Assembly: GCA_021323865.1 (NCBI GenBank)
Contig: JAJPKF010000026.1
Span: 1-64,000, forward strand
Direction of reading: 5' to 3'
Source: Pseudomonadota bacterium
GTDB lineage: Bacteria; Chloroflexota; UBA5177; JAJPKF01
Length of the DNA: 64,000 nucleotides
Numbering within the stretch: position 1 is the first letter of the stretch; each line of letters opens with the position of its first letter. The notes beneath the pieces were generated by a model that had not been told where the DNA came from, made no database searches, and saw only the letters and a program-made list of their open reading frames with translations. Both the position numbers and the translations under genes were made by a program. Shown here piece by piece: positions 35,118-44,340 of the stretch.

Positions 35118-36215
35118 CTACCGGCGGCTCATGGTCCGCTCCTGGCCGACGACGGCGGCCGCGATGATGTCCCCCTGACGATCGGTGGGCAGGCCGGATC
35201 GAGCGTCGAGCGAAGGGATGCGTCCATCCACGACCGCTTCGCGCACGGCTCGATTGATGCGTGCGGCGCCCTCGCTCTCACCAAGGTGATCGAGCAGCAT
35301 GGCTGTGGCCAGGATGGTGGCGATGGGGCTGGCAAGGTTCTGCCCCGCGATGTCGGGCGCAGAGCCATGGATCGGCTCGAACATCGAGGTCTGACCGGGG
35401 TGAATGTTTCCCGAGGCGGCCGAGCCCATGCCGCCCTGAATGGCGGCGCCCAGGTCGGTCAGGATGTCGCCGAACAGGTTGGTCGTCACGACGACATCAA
35501 ATATCTCCGGTCGCTCGACCATATACAGACACGCGGCATCGACATATATCGCCGTGGTTTCGACATCCGGATAGTCGGAAGCGACCTCTGACAGGACCCG
35601 TCTCCAGATGTCCATGGCGCCGATGGCGTTGGACTTGTCGACCAGGGTCAGATGCTTCCGCTTTCCGCGAGATTGAGTCAGCTCGAAGGCGTAGCGGATC
35701 ACCCGCTCCACCCCCTGTCGGGTGAAGATCATCTCCGCGATGGCCACCTCGCCCGGCTGGCCGCGCCGCAGCTGGCCGCCGATGGCCGTGTAGGCGTCCT
35801 CGGTGTTCTCGCGCACGACCACGAAGTCGACATCCCGCGGCTCCTTGCCCTTCAGGGGACAAAGACGGGAGTCGAGCAGGACCACGGGCCGCAGGTTCAC
35901 GTACAGATCCAGGCCGAAGCGGAGCGTAAAGATGATGGCCCGTTCCGGTACACCTCCTTTGACCCGTGGGTCGCCCACGGCCCCGAAGAGGATGGCGTCG
36001 AGCTTCCGGTAATCCTCCAACGCCTCCTGGGGCATCACTTCCCCGGTCTCCAGGTAGTAGGCACAGCTCCAGGGGAAGTGGACCAGCTCGTAGCCGAAGC
36101 CTTCATGTGCCGCGGTCGCCTGCAGGACCTTCAAGCCCTCCCGCACCACTTCCGGGCCGATGCCGTCTCCCGGGATCACGCCGATCCGGTAGATCCGTCG
36201 CTCCTGTTCCGTCAC
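35118..36215 (-). CDS. 3-isopropylmalate dehydrogenase-like beta-decarboxylating dehydrogenase
   Basis: Member of the isocitrate/isopropylmalate dehydrogenase family: IGVIPGDGIGPEVV, LFGAVGDPRVKGG, VVVRENTEDAY, LTLVDKSNAIG (catalytic Lys), VVTTNLFGDILTDLGA (metal Asp) and FEPIHGSAPDIAGQ. 365 residues from GTG 36215, which has GGGAGG five bases upstream. The ENTEDAY and VGDP segments resemble the tartrate/D-malate branch as well as LeuB, so the substrate is open. No leuA, leuC or leuD is nearby. Confidence 0.88.
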   Translation of the reverse strand: MTEQERRIYRIGVIPGDGIGPEVVREGLKVLQATAAHEGFGYELVHFPWSCAYYLETGEVMPQEALEDYRKLDAILFGAVGDPRVKGGVPERAIIFTLRFGLDLYVNLRPVVLLDSRLCPLKGKEPRDVDFVVVRENTEDAYTAIGGQLRRGQPGEVAIAEMIFTRQGVERVIRYAFELTQSRGKRKHLTLVDKSNAIGAMDIWRRVLSEVASDYPDVETTAIYVDAACLYMVERPEIFDVVVTTNLFGDILTDLGAAIQGGMGSAASGNIHPGQTSMFEPIHGSAPDIAGQNLASPIATILATAMLLDHLGESEGAARINRAVREAVVDGRIPSLDARSGLPTDRQGDIIAAAVVGQERTMSRR

Positions 36216-36342
36216 GGTTCCTCCCCGGCCGTGCCGCATGCATGATGGCCGGCTCTCGATTCTCACACCGCGCTCATCTCAGCGAAGGTGGCAGGCATCC
36301 TGCAGCTACCAGAGGGACAACGCCATCTGCCAGGAGCGCACC

Positions 36343-37221
36343 ATGTATCCCAACATCGATCGATTCGTGAGCCAGCTCGCCTGGCTGGACACTCTCGGCG
36401 ACACCCTGCAGCAGACCGTCGGCAACGCAATCGGCAGCCGTGGAGATCTGGGCCGTCAGGCCAAAGATCTGCTGAACGGAGCGTGGCTGGGCCACCCGCT
36501 GCACCCGGCAATCACCGACGTGCCGGTGGGTGCGTGGGTTACGGCGGCTGTGATGGATGTGATCGGAGGCGGGACCAGAAAGCAGGAGCTGGAAGGAGCG
36601 GCCGACCTGGCCGTGGGGGTGGGCCTGGCGGCTGCCCTCGGGGCGGCGAGCAGCGGCGTCGTGGATTGGAGCGACACCTATGGGAAAACCCGAAAGGTGG
36701 GTCTCCTGCACGGGCTGCTGATGGTGGCCACCACGGGCTGCTACGCGCTCTCACTGTTGTTGCGCCGCTCAGGCCATCGAAAGACCGGTGTCGCTCTTTC
36801 TGATCTCGGGCTCTTGGTGTTGACCTCCGGAGCGTATCTGGGCGGTGATGAAGTCTTCGATCTCGGGTACGGCGTCAACCACACCGCGTTCGAGGATCCG
36901 CCCAAGGAGTTCACGCCGCTGATGCCGGCCGCGCATCTCGAGGAAGGAGTGCCGGTGAAGGGCGAGGTCAACGGCGTGCCCGTCATGGTGCTCCAGCGGG
37001 GAGACGACATCTACGGGCTATCGGATACGTGCGTGCATGCCGGCTGCTCCCTGGCAGGCGGCACGGTCACCGATGAGACGATCATCTGTCCCTGCCATGG
37101 CTCGGAATATCGCCTGGTCGACGGAACGGTCGTGCACGGACCCGCCACGCGGCCGCAGCCCTACTACGACGCCCGCGTCCGGGACGGCATGGTGGAGATC
37201 AAGCTGGGAGTCGTGCTCTAG
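36343..37221 (+). CDS. DUF2231 membrane domain fused to a Rieske [2Fe-2S] domain
   Basis: N-terminal ~190 residues form a DUF2231 membrane unit with about four helices and HPLHPAITDVPVGAW as its signature. The C-terminal ~100 residues are a Rieske domain: SDTCVHAGCSLAGG (CxH) and IICPCHGSEYRLVDG (CxxH) bind the 2Fe-2S cluster. The protein likely passes electrons at the membrane, with partners unknown. ATG 36343 has CAGGAG seven bases upstream; the frame back to 36238 is not conserved. Confidence 0.9.
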   Translation: MYPNIDRFVSQLAWLDTLGDTLQQTVGNAIGSRGDLGRQAKDLLNGAWLGHPLHPAITDVPVGAWVTAAVMDVIGGGTRKQELEGAADLAVGVGLAAALGAASSGVVDWSDTYGKTRKVGLLHGLLMVATTGCYALSLLLRRSGHRKTGVALSDLGLLVLTSGAYLGGDEVFDLGYGVNHTAFEDPPKEFTPLMPAAHLEEGVPVKGEVNGVPVMVLQRGDDIYGLSDTCVHAGCSLAGGTVTDETIICPCHGSEYRLVDGTVVHGPATRPQPYYDARVRDGMVEIKLGVVL

Positions 37222-37256
37222 TACAGCGGGCAGGCCGCTCCTGCGACCGCTCGGGG

Positions 37257-38072
37257 TCAAGCCCGAGGCGGACCGGCGAGCACCCGGCTGAGCGCCTCCT
37301 CGGGCGTACCTCGGATGTCGTGAAGAGACTCCAGCCAGACCGTCGCCCCGGCGTCTCTGAAGGCCCGCACGGTGTCCGTCTCAGTCGGTTGCGAATATCC
37401 CATGGCCACTGCTTCAAATGGCGCCTGCGGCAGGAGATGTGAGCGGATCTCCATCAGCCGGTCCTCGAACTCAGCCGGCTCCATGGTCATCTCCAACGCA
37501 TCCGTGGTGTCGGCGATCCAGCCCTCGTGCCGGGCGGCTCTGGCCATGGCCCCGGCGCTGTTGCCGCCGACCCACACCGGCATCCTGCCCTTGGGCAAGG
37601 GAGCCAGCGTCACGCCGTCGACCGTATAGAAGCGGCCGTGATGGGTCACTTCCTCACCGGTCCACAGTGCTGCGAGCACCTCCAACGCTTCGTCCAGCCG
37701 CGCGGCGCGCTCCTGGGTCTCGGCGCTTTCTCCGAATACCGAAAACTCGCCCGGCACACCGCCAAGCCCCACTCCCAGCACCAGATTTCCTTCGGTCAAA
37801 TGACTCAAGGTGGAGATGGTCGACGCCAGACGGTGAGGCCGGTAGCGAGCCAGCGGACATACGGCCGTCCCCAAGGTGAGTCCGGGACAGCGGGCGGCCG
37901 TGGCCGACAGCAAGACCCAGGGATCGGCGCTGGGCGCTTCCCAGACGAAGCCGAGGTGGTCCCACACCAGCACGGCCTCCCAACCTGAGGCCTGCGCCGC
38001 CGAGGCGAGCTTGATGAACCAAGCCGGCTGGGCATAGCTGCCGACGTTCGAAACAACGAGGCCGTATCGCAT
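37257..38072 (-). CDS. LLM-class (luciferase-like) flavin/F420 oxidoreductase
   Basis: TIM-barrel luciferase-like protein of 271 residues: RYGLVVSNVGSYAQP at the N-terminus, WEAVLVWDHLGF, TLGTAVCPLARYRPHRLA and LVLGVGLGGVPGEFSVFGE, then PVWVGGNSAGAMARAARH. These patterns are typical of F420-dependent members in Actinomycetota and Chloroflexota, though FMN use cannot be excluded. The substrate is unknown. Confidence 0.86.
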   Translation of the reverse strand: MRYGLVVSNVGSYAQPAWFIKLASAAQASGWEAVLVWDHLGFVWEAPSADPWVLLSATAARCPGLTLGTAVCPLARYRPHRLASTISTLSHLTEGNLVLGVGLGGVPGEFSVFGESAETQERAARLDEALEVLAALWTGEEVTHHGRFYTVDGVTLAPLPKGRMPVWVGGNSAGAMARAARHEGWIADTTDALEMTMEPAEFEDRLMEIRSHLLPQAPFEAVAMGYSQPTETDTVRAFRDAGATVWLESLHDIRGTPEEALSRVLAGPPRA

Positions 38073-38133
38073 GGTTCTCCAGTCTAGGTGCCTGGAGGGC
38101 GATAGGTCTCCCCTGTTCTATGCTGCCTGCCGG

Positions 38134-38781
38134 CTATGGGCCCGGTGTGATCTCGGTGATGAGCCAGATGCCGCCGGCCCCGCGCTTGGCCGGCTGCGAA
38201 ACAAACACGAAGTAGGTCTTGTTCTGGTAAAGGACCTGGAACTTGATGGTCGGGATGCCGCTTGCGCCGGCATACGGCGTGGGCGTGGGTGTCGGCGAGC
38301 CGCCCGAGCCGTGTGCCAGATGGATGACCTGGAATGTGCCCGTGAACCCATACGACTGCAGCGTGTACTGGACCACCATCAGTGGGTTCAGATAGAGGGT
38401 GAATCCCTTCTGATGATTGGTCGCCGCTCTCTGCAGGTCTTGAACGCGGGTCGAAGAGTGATTGATGACGCCGAGCTTGTGGCCGTTGACCGTCGGGACC
38501 GGGGTGGGGCTCGGCGTTGGCGTGGGAGTGGCAGTGGGGCTCGGCGATGGCGTGGGGCTTGCCCGGTGCACAGGCGTGGGCGTCGCCGTAGGCGTTCGGT
38601 GAGGCCTGGGCGTGGGCGTCGAGGTTGGTGTGGGTGTCGCCCGATGCTTATGGGCAGCCGTGTGGTGCATGTGGCTGGCCAGCAGCACACCCACCACCAC
38701 GCCGACGATGATCAGCCCGAGAATCACGGGCAAGATCCACTTGTTTCGGGACCACCAAGGCTCCTCGATCTGAGTGGACAT
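38134..38781 (-). CDS. Membrane-anchored protein with long Thr-Pro linker, unknown function
   Basis: One N-terminal membrane helix ([21 protein letters not shown]), a His-rich juxtamembrane stretch, about 50 residues of Thr-Pro-Ser repeats, then a ~115-residue exported domain with the pattern [31 protein letters not shown] and [18 protein letters not shown] do not recognise this domain. The linker is close in composition to that of the VanW and Tad-like proteins in this window. Confidence 0.6.
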   Translation of the reverse strand: MSTQIEEPWWSRNKWILPVILGLIIVGVVVGVLLASHMHHTAAHKHRATPTPTSTPTPRPHRTPTATPTPVHRASPTPSPSPTATPTPTPSPTPVPTVNGHKLGVINHSSTRVQDLQRAATNHQKGFTLYLNPLMVVQYTLQSYGFTGTFQVIHLAHGSGGSPTPTPTPYAGASGIPTIKFQVLYQNKTYFVFVSQPAKRGAGGIWLITEITPGP

Positions 38782-38860
38782 GCCTCACATCTCCCATCTT
38801 CGGCCCGCGGCACTCAGCAAAAGCCGTGCCGTTCTCAGCTGTGGCTGCCTGTCTGGAGTC

Positions 38861-39664
38861 TTAAGTTGCTCGCGGCAGGACGAAGGTAGTGACGTCCTCG
38901 ACCAGCTCCACCGGGCCGGGAAAGACGGATCGCGCCTCGGCGAGCATCGTCTGGGCGTCCGCGAAGCGGGCTAGGTGCGTGAGCACCAGACGCCTGACTC
39001 CCGCCTCTCTCGCCGTTTCCGCCGCCTCAGCGGCCGTGCAGTGGACCAACCGCCGAGCCGTTCGATCTCTCCCATTCGCTGATTGGCAGAGGGCATCGCA
39101 GACAAACAGGTGTGCGTCGCTTGCGCACTCGGTCAGTCGGTTGCAGGGCGCCGCGTCGCTGCTGATTGCCACCGCTCCTCCGGACCACTCGATCCGGACC
39201 GCCAGTGTCGGCACGCGGTGCCGAACCGCGAAGAATCCCAGTCGGAGATCCCCGTGCTCGATCCACGATCCGTCGCACACCTGCCGCCACTCGACGTCGC
39301 GGTCGAGGCCAATCTCGGGGAAGCCGGCCCCCAAGACCGCGGTGGTCGCGCGGCGGGTTTCGGCGTTCGACCACACCTTGACCCGTCGGTTGGCAAAGAG
39401 GAGCGCGGCCATGCCTCCGATGTGATCGAGGTGCTGATGGGTCAGGATCGCCGAGCCGATCTTCTCCACGTCGATGCCGGCGGCTCTGAGCGCCTCTGCC
39501 AGCTCGAAACCGCCGCAGCTGTCGATAAGCAGGGGTTCGCGGCCCGGTCCAGAGATGAGGATGCCGAAGGCCCGCCGCCCGATGGCCAGAGGCGCTCCGG
39601 TTCCGAGCAGCGTGATCTCCAAAGCGCCGGGCTCGGAACGGCTATTCGATGGTGGCAGGCTCAC
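38861..39664 (-). CDS. Metallo-beta-lactamase-fold hydrolase (RNase Z-like)
   Basis: MBL fold with LLGTGAPLAIGRR, LIDSCGG, and the metal site SAILTHQHLDHIGGMAAL; later AISSDAAPC and VLTHLARF supply further ligands. The layout resembles RNase Z/arylsulfatase-type MBL proteins, 267 residues. Substrate unknown. It follows a secreted protein gene by 15 bases and may share its transcript. Confidence 0.82.
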   Translation of the reverse strand: MSLPPSNSRSEPGALEITLLGTGAPLAIGRRAFGILISGPGREPLLIDSCGGFELAEALRAAGIDVEKIGSAILTHQHLDHIGGMAALLFANRRVKVWSNAETRRATTAVLGAGFPEIGLDRDVEWRQVCDGSWIEHGDLRLGFFAVRHRVPTLAVRIEWSGGAVAISSDAAPCNRLTECASDAHLFVCDALCQSANGRDRTARRLVHCTAAEAAETAREAGVRRLVLTHLARFADAQTMLAEARSVFPGPVELVEDVTTFVLPRAT

Positions 39665-39679
39665 CCGCCCCGTTCGAGA

Positions 39680-40417
39680 TCAGCTGCTGCAGGCGGCCGG
39701 CAGCTTCACCGTGACCGGGCGACCGTAGCTGCTGTAGTGAACCGACTGATGGAGCGTGGCCTGGCCCACGTGCTTTGTGCGGACGGTGCCCTTGGCGACG
39801 GCGGCTCGAAACAGATAGTCCGCCTGATCGATATCCACCGTAACGCTTGCTCTGAGGGTCGAGGAGCGGGAATGCTCCTTGAACGACCCTGCGACGAGCC
39901 AGACGGGATAGGGGCCTACTTTGCCCTTACCGAGCGTCTTTAGCGACGTCAGCGTGAAGGTTGGGGGCTGCCAGTAGCCGGCGTTTTGCCGCTGGGTCGT
40001 CTTGGTGCAGTACCAATGACGATGGACGTGGACGGCCAGCCACGCGCCGATGGCGACACGGCGAATGGTTCGGACCTTGGTGAAGGCGCCCAGTGTGGTG
40101 GGCCGTCGATAGTGCTCCAGGTTGTGAAAGAGGTGCTTGCGCCAGGAGAAGTTGGCCCAGAAGGTCGAGCCGTCATACACGCGGTCATTGGAGCTTCGCA
40201 CCGTGCCGCTGACCAACACGCTGTGCCGGGACCGGGAGTGGGACGCCGCCTGCGACATGAGCGTCTGTGGATCGGGAAGCGTGGGCGTCACGGATGGGGA
40301 GGCGGCCGCCTGCACCGGAGAGCGATGTCCGCTTGCCGAAGCGCCCACGGTGGGGGAGAACGCCAGGACGCCGAGGCAGAAGCTCAAAATCCCGATGATG
40401 CCGGCGTATCTTGCCAC
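39680..40417 (-). CDS. Secreted protein of unknown function
   Basis: Signal peptide (ARYAGIIGILSFCLGVLAF), then a linker rich in Ser, Pro and Ala, and a ~170-residue domain with SGTVRSSNDRVYDG, FWANFSWRKHLFHNLEHY, and a C-terminal strand repeat. The layout recalls lipoprotein-carrier (LolA/LppX-like) folds, but only loosely. GTG 40417 is chosen: AAGGA lies seven bases upstream and the signal peptide follows directly. Upstream frame to 40498 would place a charged region before it. Confidence 0.55.
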   Translation of the reverse strand: MARYAGIIGILSFCLGVLAFSPTVGASASGHRSPVQAAASPSVTPTLPDPQTLMSQAASHSRSRHSVLVSGTVRSSNDRVYDGSTFWANFSWRKHLFHNLEHYRRPTTLGAFTKVRTIRRVAIGAWLAVHVHRHWYCTKTTQRQNAGYWQPPTFTLTSLKTLGKGKVGPYPVWLVAGSFKEHSRSSTLRASVTVDIDQADYLFRAAVAKGTVRTKHVGQATLHQSVHYSSYGRPVTVKLPAACSS

Positions 40418-40570
40418 GGTTGTATCCTTGACGACTAGTCTTTTGGCCGCCCAACTGACGATAGTATCATTGAATCGTCGCACCGCGAGCCGGTGCACCG
40501 CTTCCGCGACTCGGAAAATTCGACATCATTCTTGATCGCCCGGGTCTTGTGCTCAGCCCGGAAGCGCGCT

Positions 40571-41695
40571 ATGATTCGGCTCGTGGGGTGTTCCACGAAC
40601 AGCAACTTTACACGTGAGGTGCAGGGAGTGAATCCTGTGGCAGCGGTGGAGCGGTTTGGGGTCATCATGCAGCCCCTGACCGGTGAGCCCACCGAAGCAT
40701 GGGGGGTGTTGAACCCCGCGGTTGCCAGAGGACGGGATGGGGAGCTGTATCTCTTTGCGCGGGTGGTCGCCGAGGGCAACTACTCACGCATCAGAATGAC
40801 CCGGATCATCGCCGATGAGTCGGGGAGACCGGTCGATCTCGAGCGTCTGGGCTTTGTGCTCGAGCCGCTGGAGTCCTACGAGACGAGAGGGACTGAGGGC
40901 GGCTGCGAAGATCCGCGCATCACCTACGTGTCCGCCATCGACAAGTACGTCATGGCCTACACCGGCTTCGGCCCGGGCGGGCCGCGAATCGCGCTCGCCG
41001 TCTCCGACGATCTCTTTCAGTGGCGCCGGCTGGGGCCGGTGCAGTTCGAGACCGAGAACGGCATCGACTTCAACGCCTTCGACAACAAGGACGCCTTCTT
41101 CTTTCCCCACCCGGTGATGGGTCCGGATGGCGATCTGGCCCTGGCGATGGCGCACCGTCCCATGACGGGCGTGGACCAGGACGGCCGCGTCGCCCATCAG
41201 CTCACTGAGCTTCCGGCCAGCATTTGGGTGTCCTACGTCCCCTTGTCGGAGGTCACAGGCGACGGGGAGTCACTCCTGCGGCTCAGCCGTCATCACCTTC
41301 TCATACGGCCTGAGTACTCCTGGGAAGAGGTCAAGATCGGCGGAGGCACGCCGCCGGTTCTCACTCCCTGCGGCTGGCTTCTCCTCCATCACGGCATCGA
41401 GCGCATCTCTGCCGAAGGGCAGCCGCAGCGGCTGCGCTACTCCGCCGGGGCGCTGATTCTCGATCGTTGGGACGTGCGCCGGGTCGTCTGGCGCTCCCAA
41501 GAGCCGGTGTTGATACCAAACACGGAGCAGGAGCTCCTGGGCGTCGTCAACAACGTCGTCTTTCCGACCGGCATCGACCAGCGGAGCGAAGAGATCTTTG
41601 ACGTCTACTACGGGATGGCGGATGCCCGGATCGGCGTTGCCCGGCTGTGGCTCGCTTCCGAAGCATGTCGGGATGGGGTGATCGAGGCGGCCTAG
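40571..41695 (+). CDS. GH130-like glycoside phosphorylase/hydrolase
   Basis: Five-bladed beta-propeller family member: WGVLNPAVARGRDGELYLFAR, GGCEDPRITYVSAIDKYVMAYTG (conserved Glu-Asp-Pro-Arg), KIGGGTPPVLTPCGWLLLHHG and VYYGMADARIGVARLWL. GH130 enzymes act on beta-mannosides by phosphorolysis or hydrolysis. ATG 40571 has GGAAG six bases upstream; GTGs at 40619 and 40628 would also give complete domains. It is in the cytosol (no signal peptide). Confidence 0.87.
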   Translation: MIRLVGCSTNSNFTREVQGVNPVAAVERFGVIMQPLTGEPTEAWGVLNPAVARGRDGELYLFARVVAEGNYSRIRMTRIIADESGRPVDLERLGFVLEPLESYETRGTEGGCEDPRITYVSAIDKYVMAYTGFGPGGPRIALAVSDDLFQWRRLGPVQFETENGIDFNAFDNKDAFFFPHPVMGPDGDLALAMAHRPMTGVDQDGRVAHQLTELPASIWVSYVPLSEVTGDGESLLRLSRHHLLIRPEYSWEEVKIGGGTPPVLTPCGWLLLHHGIERISAEGQPQRLRYSAGALILDRWDVRRVVWRSQEPVLIPNTEQELLGVVNNVVFPTGIDQRSEEIFDVYYGMADARIGVARLWLASEACRDGVIEAA

Positions 41696-41702
41696 GCGCC
41701 GT

Positions 41703-42617
41703 TCACGCCGCACTCCTACCGCTGCGGTTGTCCCTGAGCTGCCGACAGAGATACCGTGCCGTGCCGCGGACGACGCGGCTCATGAACGGAAAGTCCAGCG
41801 TCTCGGGGATGTCCGTCGGCCGGTGGTAATGCGGGTTCCGGAAGTTCGCGGTATCGGTCACCATGACTGCCTCGAGATCCCGGCGCCAGAAGAAGGCATG
41901 GTCGCTGCGACGAATGTCGGGCATCGCCCACTCCAGCCCCGGCAGCGCCAGCGGAATCGCCAGCTGACCCTCGTGGGCGCACGCCGACGCCAAGGCCTTC
42001 GCCAGCCGGCGAGACCGCCAGTTGGAGGCGATGGCGATGGCCTGCCCCGTGTAGGGAAGCGGCAGCTCCCATCTCCGCCCGGCCATACGGATGGGGAGGC
42101 GCTGTCCGAGTGGCTCCGGTCGGGTGTAGCCGATCATCTCCAGATCGATGCAGGCCGGGCGTTCTCGCCAGCCGAGGGAATCCACGAAGGCAGCCGCTCC
42201 CTGTAGGCGGTCCTCCTCGAGGCAGAACGAAGCGAACGCCAGACCCGCCTGGGGCCCGATGAGTCGCGCAATCTCCAGCATCCCGGCCACACCGCTCGCG
42301 TTGTCGTCGGCTCCGCGGCTGTCGGGGACGGTATCGTAGTGGGCTTCGAGAACGAGCGCGAGTGGAGAAATGTCTCCCGGTGCCCTGGCAATGACGTTGT
42401 ACTGATTCACCGGCTGATCGGTCACCAGCTGCAGGTCGACCCGGAAACCGAGCCGGTCCAGCGTCTCGCCGAGGTAGCTTCGCGCGGCGTCGAGCCCGTC
42501 GGGCGCCGTGATGGGATGGCGAACGCGATCGAGCGCTTCGACGTGTCCTCGCAGGCGCTCGACCAGTGGCACCGGTACGGCGGACGACTGAGGGTCCTTG
42601 GAGCGGACCGCGTTCAC
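41703..42617 (-). CDS. M28-family zinc aminopeptidase
   Basis: About 304 residues with YNVIARAPGD, LVLEAHYDTVPDSRGADDNASG (metal His and Asp), SFCLEEDRLQG (Glu pair), CIDLEMIGY and the last ligand in NPHYHRPTD. No signal peptide. The GTG at 42617 overlaps the TGA of the repeat-protein gene (GTGA) and starts MNAVRSKDPQSS; the continuous frame up to 43367 is a shadow of that gene. Coupling to a surface protein could be chance or suggest turnover of exported material. Confidence 0.84.
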   Translation of the reverse strand: MNAVRSKDPQSSAVPVPLVERLRGHVEALDRVRHPITAPDGLDAARSYLGETLDRLGFRVDLQLVTDQPVNQYNVIARAPGDISPLALVLEAHYDTVPDSRGADDNASGVAGMLEIARLIGPQAGLAFASFCLEEDRLQGAAAFVDSLGWRERPACIDLEMIGYTRPEPLGQRLPIRMAGRRWELPLPYTGQAIAIASNWRSRRLAKALASACAHEGQLAIPLALPGLEWAMPDIRRSDHAFFWRRDLEAVMVTDTANFRNPHYHRPTDIPETLDFPFMSRVVRGTARYLCRQLRDNRSGRSAA

Positions 42618-44167
42618 ACCGCCGTCGTCGTGACCCGCCGCCATCTGCCCGGGCGGCCCCCGGCGGTGCAGAGGTAGAGCGTTCCGTTCCGGTCGACCAC
42701 CAGCTCGCCCTTCTGATGGGCCCCCGAACGTGGATGTCCGGCCTTGGCGGCCGGCGTCAACCTCAGGGGCGCCCTGCCGCCGGTGAAGACTGCCCCGTAT
42801 CCGCTGATACTCGTGGCCCGCAGGGCTGGACCGCCGAGCGTGTTGGAGGCCGAGATCGCCGGATGGGCAGCGCTCTGGTTGGTCGTCGACACGGGAAGAC
42901 CGTCCCCAGCCAGTACGTGGACGCCGATCCCGGTTGTCGTTTCGACGTCGACGCCCACTCCCGTGGCACTGCTCACCACAATCCCGCGGGGCCCCGTGGC
43001 GCGAACCGCGATGCCCGCAGCGCTCCGCGCGTCCACGCCGATCCCCGCCGGGCTCTCGCCGCGAATGCCCGCCTGGCCGCCGGCGCCGTGAACCCCCACG
43101 GCGCCTGCCGCCCGGCCGATCCCGTGCACTCCGGACGCCGTCGCGGCCGCCGTTTCGCCGCGAACGCCCACGCTCCCCGTGCTGAACCCGGAGACGCCGA
43201 AGCCGGACACGCTTGCGCCCTGGGCACCGATGCCACTGCCGCTCGAACCCGAGACGCCCGTTCCGGCGCCCAGTGTGGTCCGAGAGGGATCCGCGTAGGA
43301 TGATGACTGCAGCCCGTCGCCTCCCGTGATGCTCATGCTGATCGCACCGACTGCCCCTTCCGACCAAAGACCGTAGCTATCGCCGTGGCCATAGACTCCG
43401 GTCGCCAGGGGAGGCGTGGGGGCCGTGGGCACCATGGAGCTGTACCCACTGACTCCGCTGCCCCCGCCTCCAGCACTGATACCCGCGACACCGGATCCAA
43501 GGAGGTTCTCCGCCGCGGTCGCCTCGCTGCGCCCCGCCACGCCCACGCCGGAGGCGCTGAGGCCGGAAACCCCCGTGGCGCCTGAGCCATAAACGCCGGT
43601 GGTCGTTCCTGACGCGGAAACGCCGGCCGAGGAGCCGGCGGCGCTCAATCCAAAGGCGAACAGTGGAGTACCGCCGGAATCGGTTGCCGTCGCATCGAAG
43701 GCGATTGCGCTCGCCGGCGCTGGGCCAACCGCTTTGAAGTTGCCGCCGTCGACCTCACCGTCCAGATTGGCGGCAGCCGCGGTCTGGGCGTTGCCGACGG
43801 CGGCGGCGACGCCGGCCAGCGAGGCGAGACCAACCGCCAAGGCCGTCCGCCTCGAGAGCGGGTAGCTCACCCTTCCGTGTTGCGGCGTTACCTGGTTCGC
43901 GGGGGCGGGACTCCCGGGACCTCGCGTCGGAATCCGGTCCAGCAGGTGAGAGTCCATTTCGGGTGTGGAAGAGGAGACATCTTCGACACGGCTTGCGGCG
44001 CCCTCAGAAGTGCCGGCGGGCACTGCTCTCTTCGTGTGGTCCGCGCCGAATCCGAGGGCCGTCTGAAGGTGGGCAATCACCTGCCCTTGAATCTTCGCGA
44101 GCTCTTCCAGCTCGTCGATTCGGCGGGTCAGTCGGTCGATGTCACGCCAGTCCGCATCGGCCGGCAT
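42614..44167 (-). CDS. Large Gly/Val/Ser-repeat surface protein with internal twin-arginine-like signal
   Basis: 517 residues. Residues 1-45 look like a coiled coil (DIDRLTRRIDELEELAKIQG). At about 104-135 lies SRRTALAVGLASLAGVAAAVG, a twin-arginine-like signal ending in Ala residues. After that ~320 residues consist of irregular GVxGxG/SGxGVxGxS repeats that should form a beta-helix or stacked-strand structure. The end (KGELVVDRNGTLYLCTAGG) is a small strand motif common in such proteins. Function unknown: perhaps adhesive or a cell-surface layer. ATG 44167 has GGGGAG about seven bases upstream. Confidence 0.75.
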   Translation of the reverse strand: MPADADWRDIDRLTRRIDELEELAKIQGQVIAHLQTALGFGADHTKRAVPAGTSEGAASRVEDVSSSTPEMDSHLLDRIPTRGPGSPAPANQVTPQHGRVSYPLSRRTALAVGLASLAGVAAAVGNAQTAAAANLDGEVDGGNFKAVGPAPASAIAFDATATDSGGTPLFAFGLSAAGSSAGVSASGTTTGVYGSGATGVSGLSASGVGVAGRSEATAAENLLGSGVAGISAGGGGSGVSGYSSMVPTAPTPPLATGVYGHGDSYGLWSEGAVGAISMSITGGDGLQSSSYADPSRTTLGAGTGVSGSSGSGIGAQGASVSGFGVSGFSTGSVGVRGETAAATASGVHGIGRAAGAVGVHGAGGQAGIRGESPAGIGVDARSAAGIAVRATGPRGIVVSSATGVGVDVETTTGIGVHVLAGDGLPVSTTNQSAAHPAISASNTLGGPALRATSISGYGAVFTGGRAPLRLTPAAKAGHPRSGAHQKGELVVDRNGTLYLCTAGGRPGRWRRVTTTAV

Positions 44168-44307
44168 TCCTCACTCCCCATCGTCTGGACTCGTCGCAAC
44201 CGAGCGGCGGCCACGATGGTAGTTTACTTTTCTCGCGGGGACGGGTGGAGGAGGGCACGAGTTGAGGGGCAAGCTGGTCCACATCTCACCGCCCCACAAA
44301 AGGGGGA

Positions 44308-44340
44308 CCCCCCGACCGATATCCGGAATCAGTCGGGGGG
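44308..44340 (-). promoter_or_regulatory. Strong hairpin upstream of the repeat-protein gene
   Basis: A perfect 9-bp inverted repeat, CCCCCCGAC (44308-44316) and GTCGGGGGG (44332-44340), loop 15. On the minus strand it is followed by TCCCCCTTTTG, so it may be a weak terminator for a leftward transcript or an attenuator in the leader of the gene starting at 44167. Confidence 0.4.

Noticed and set aside
42618..43367. N-terminal extension of the M28 peptidase to 43367
   Set aside because: This part is the shadow of the repeat-protein gene in another frame; the peptidase core begins after the GTG at 42617, which overlaps the upstream stop.
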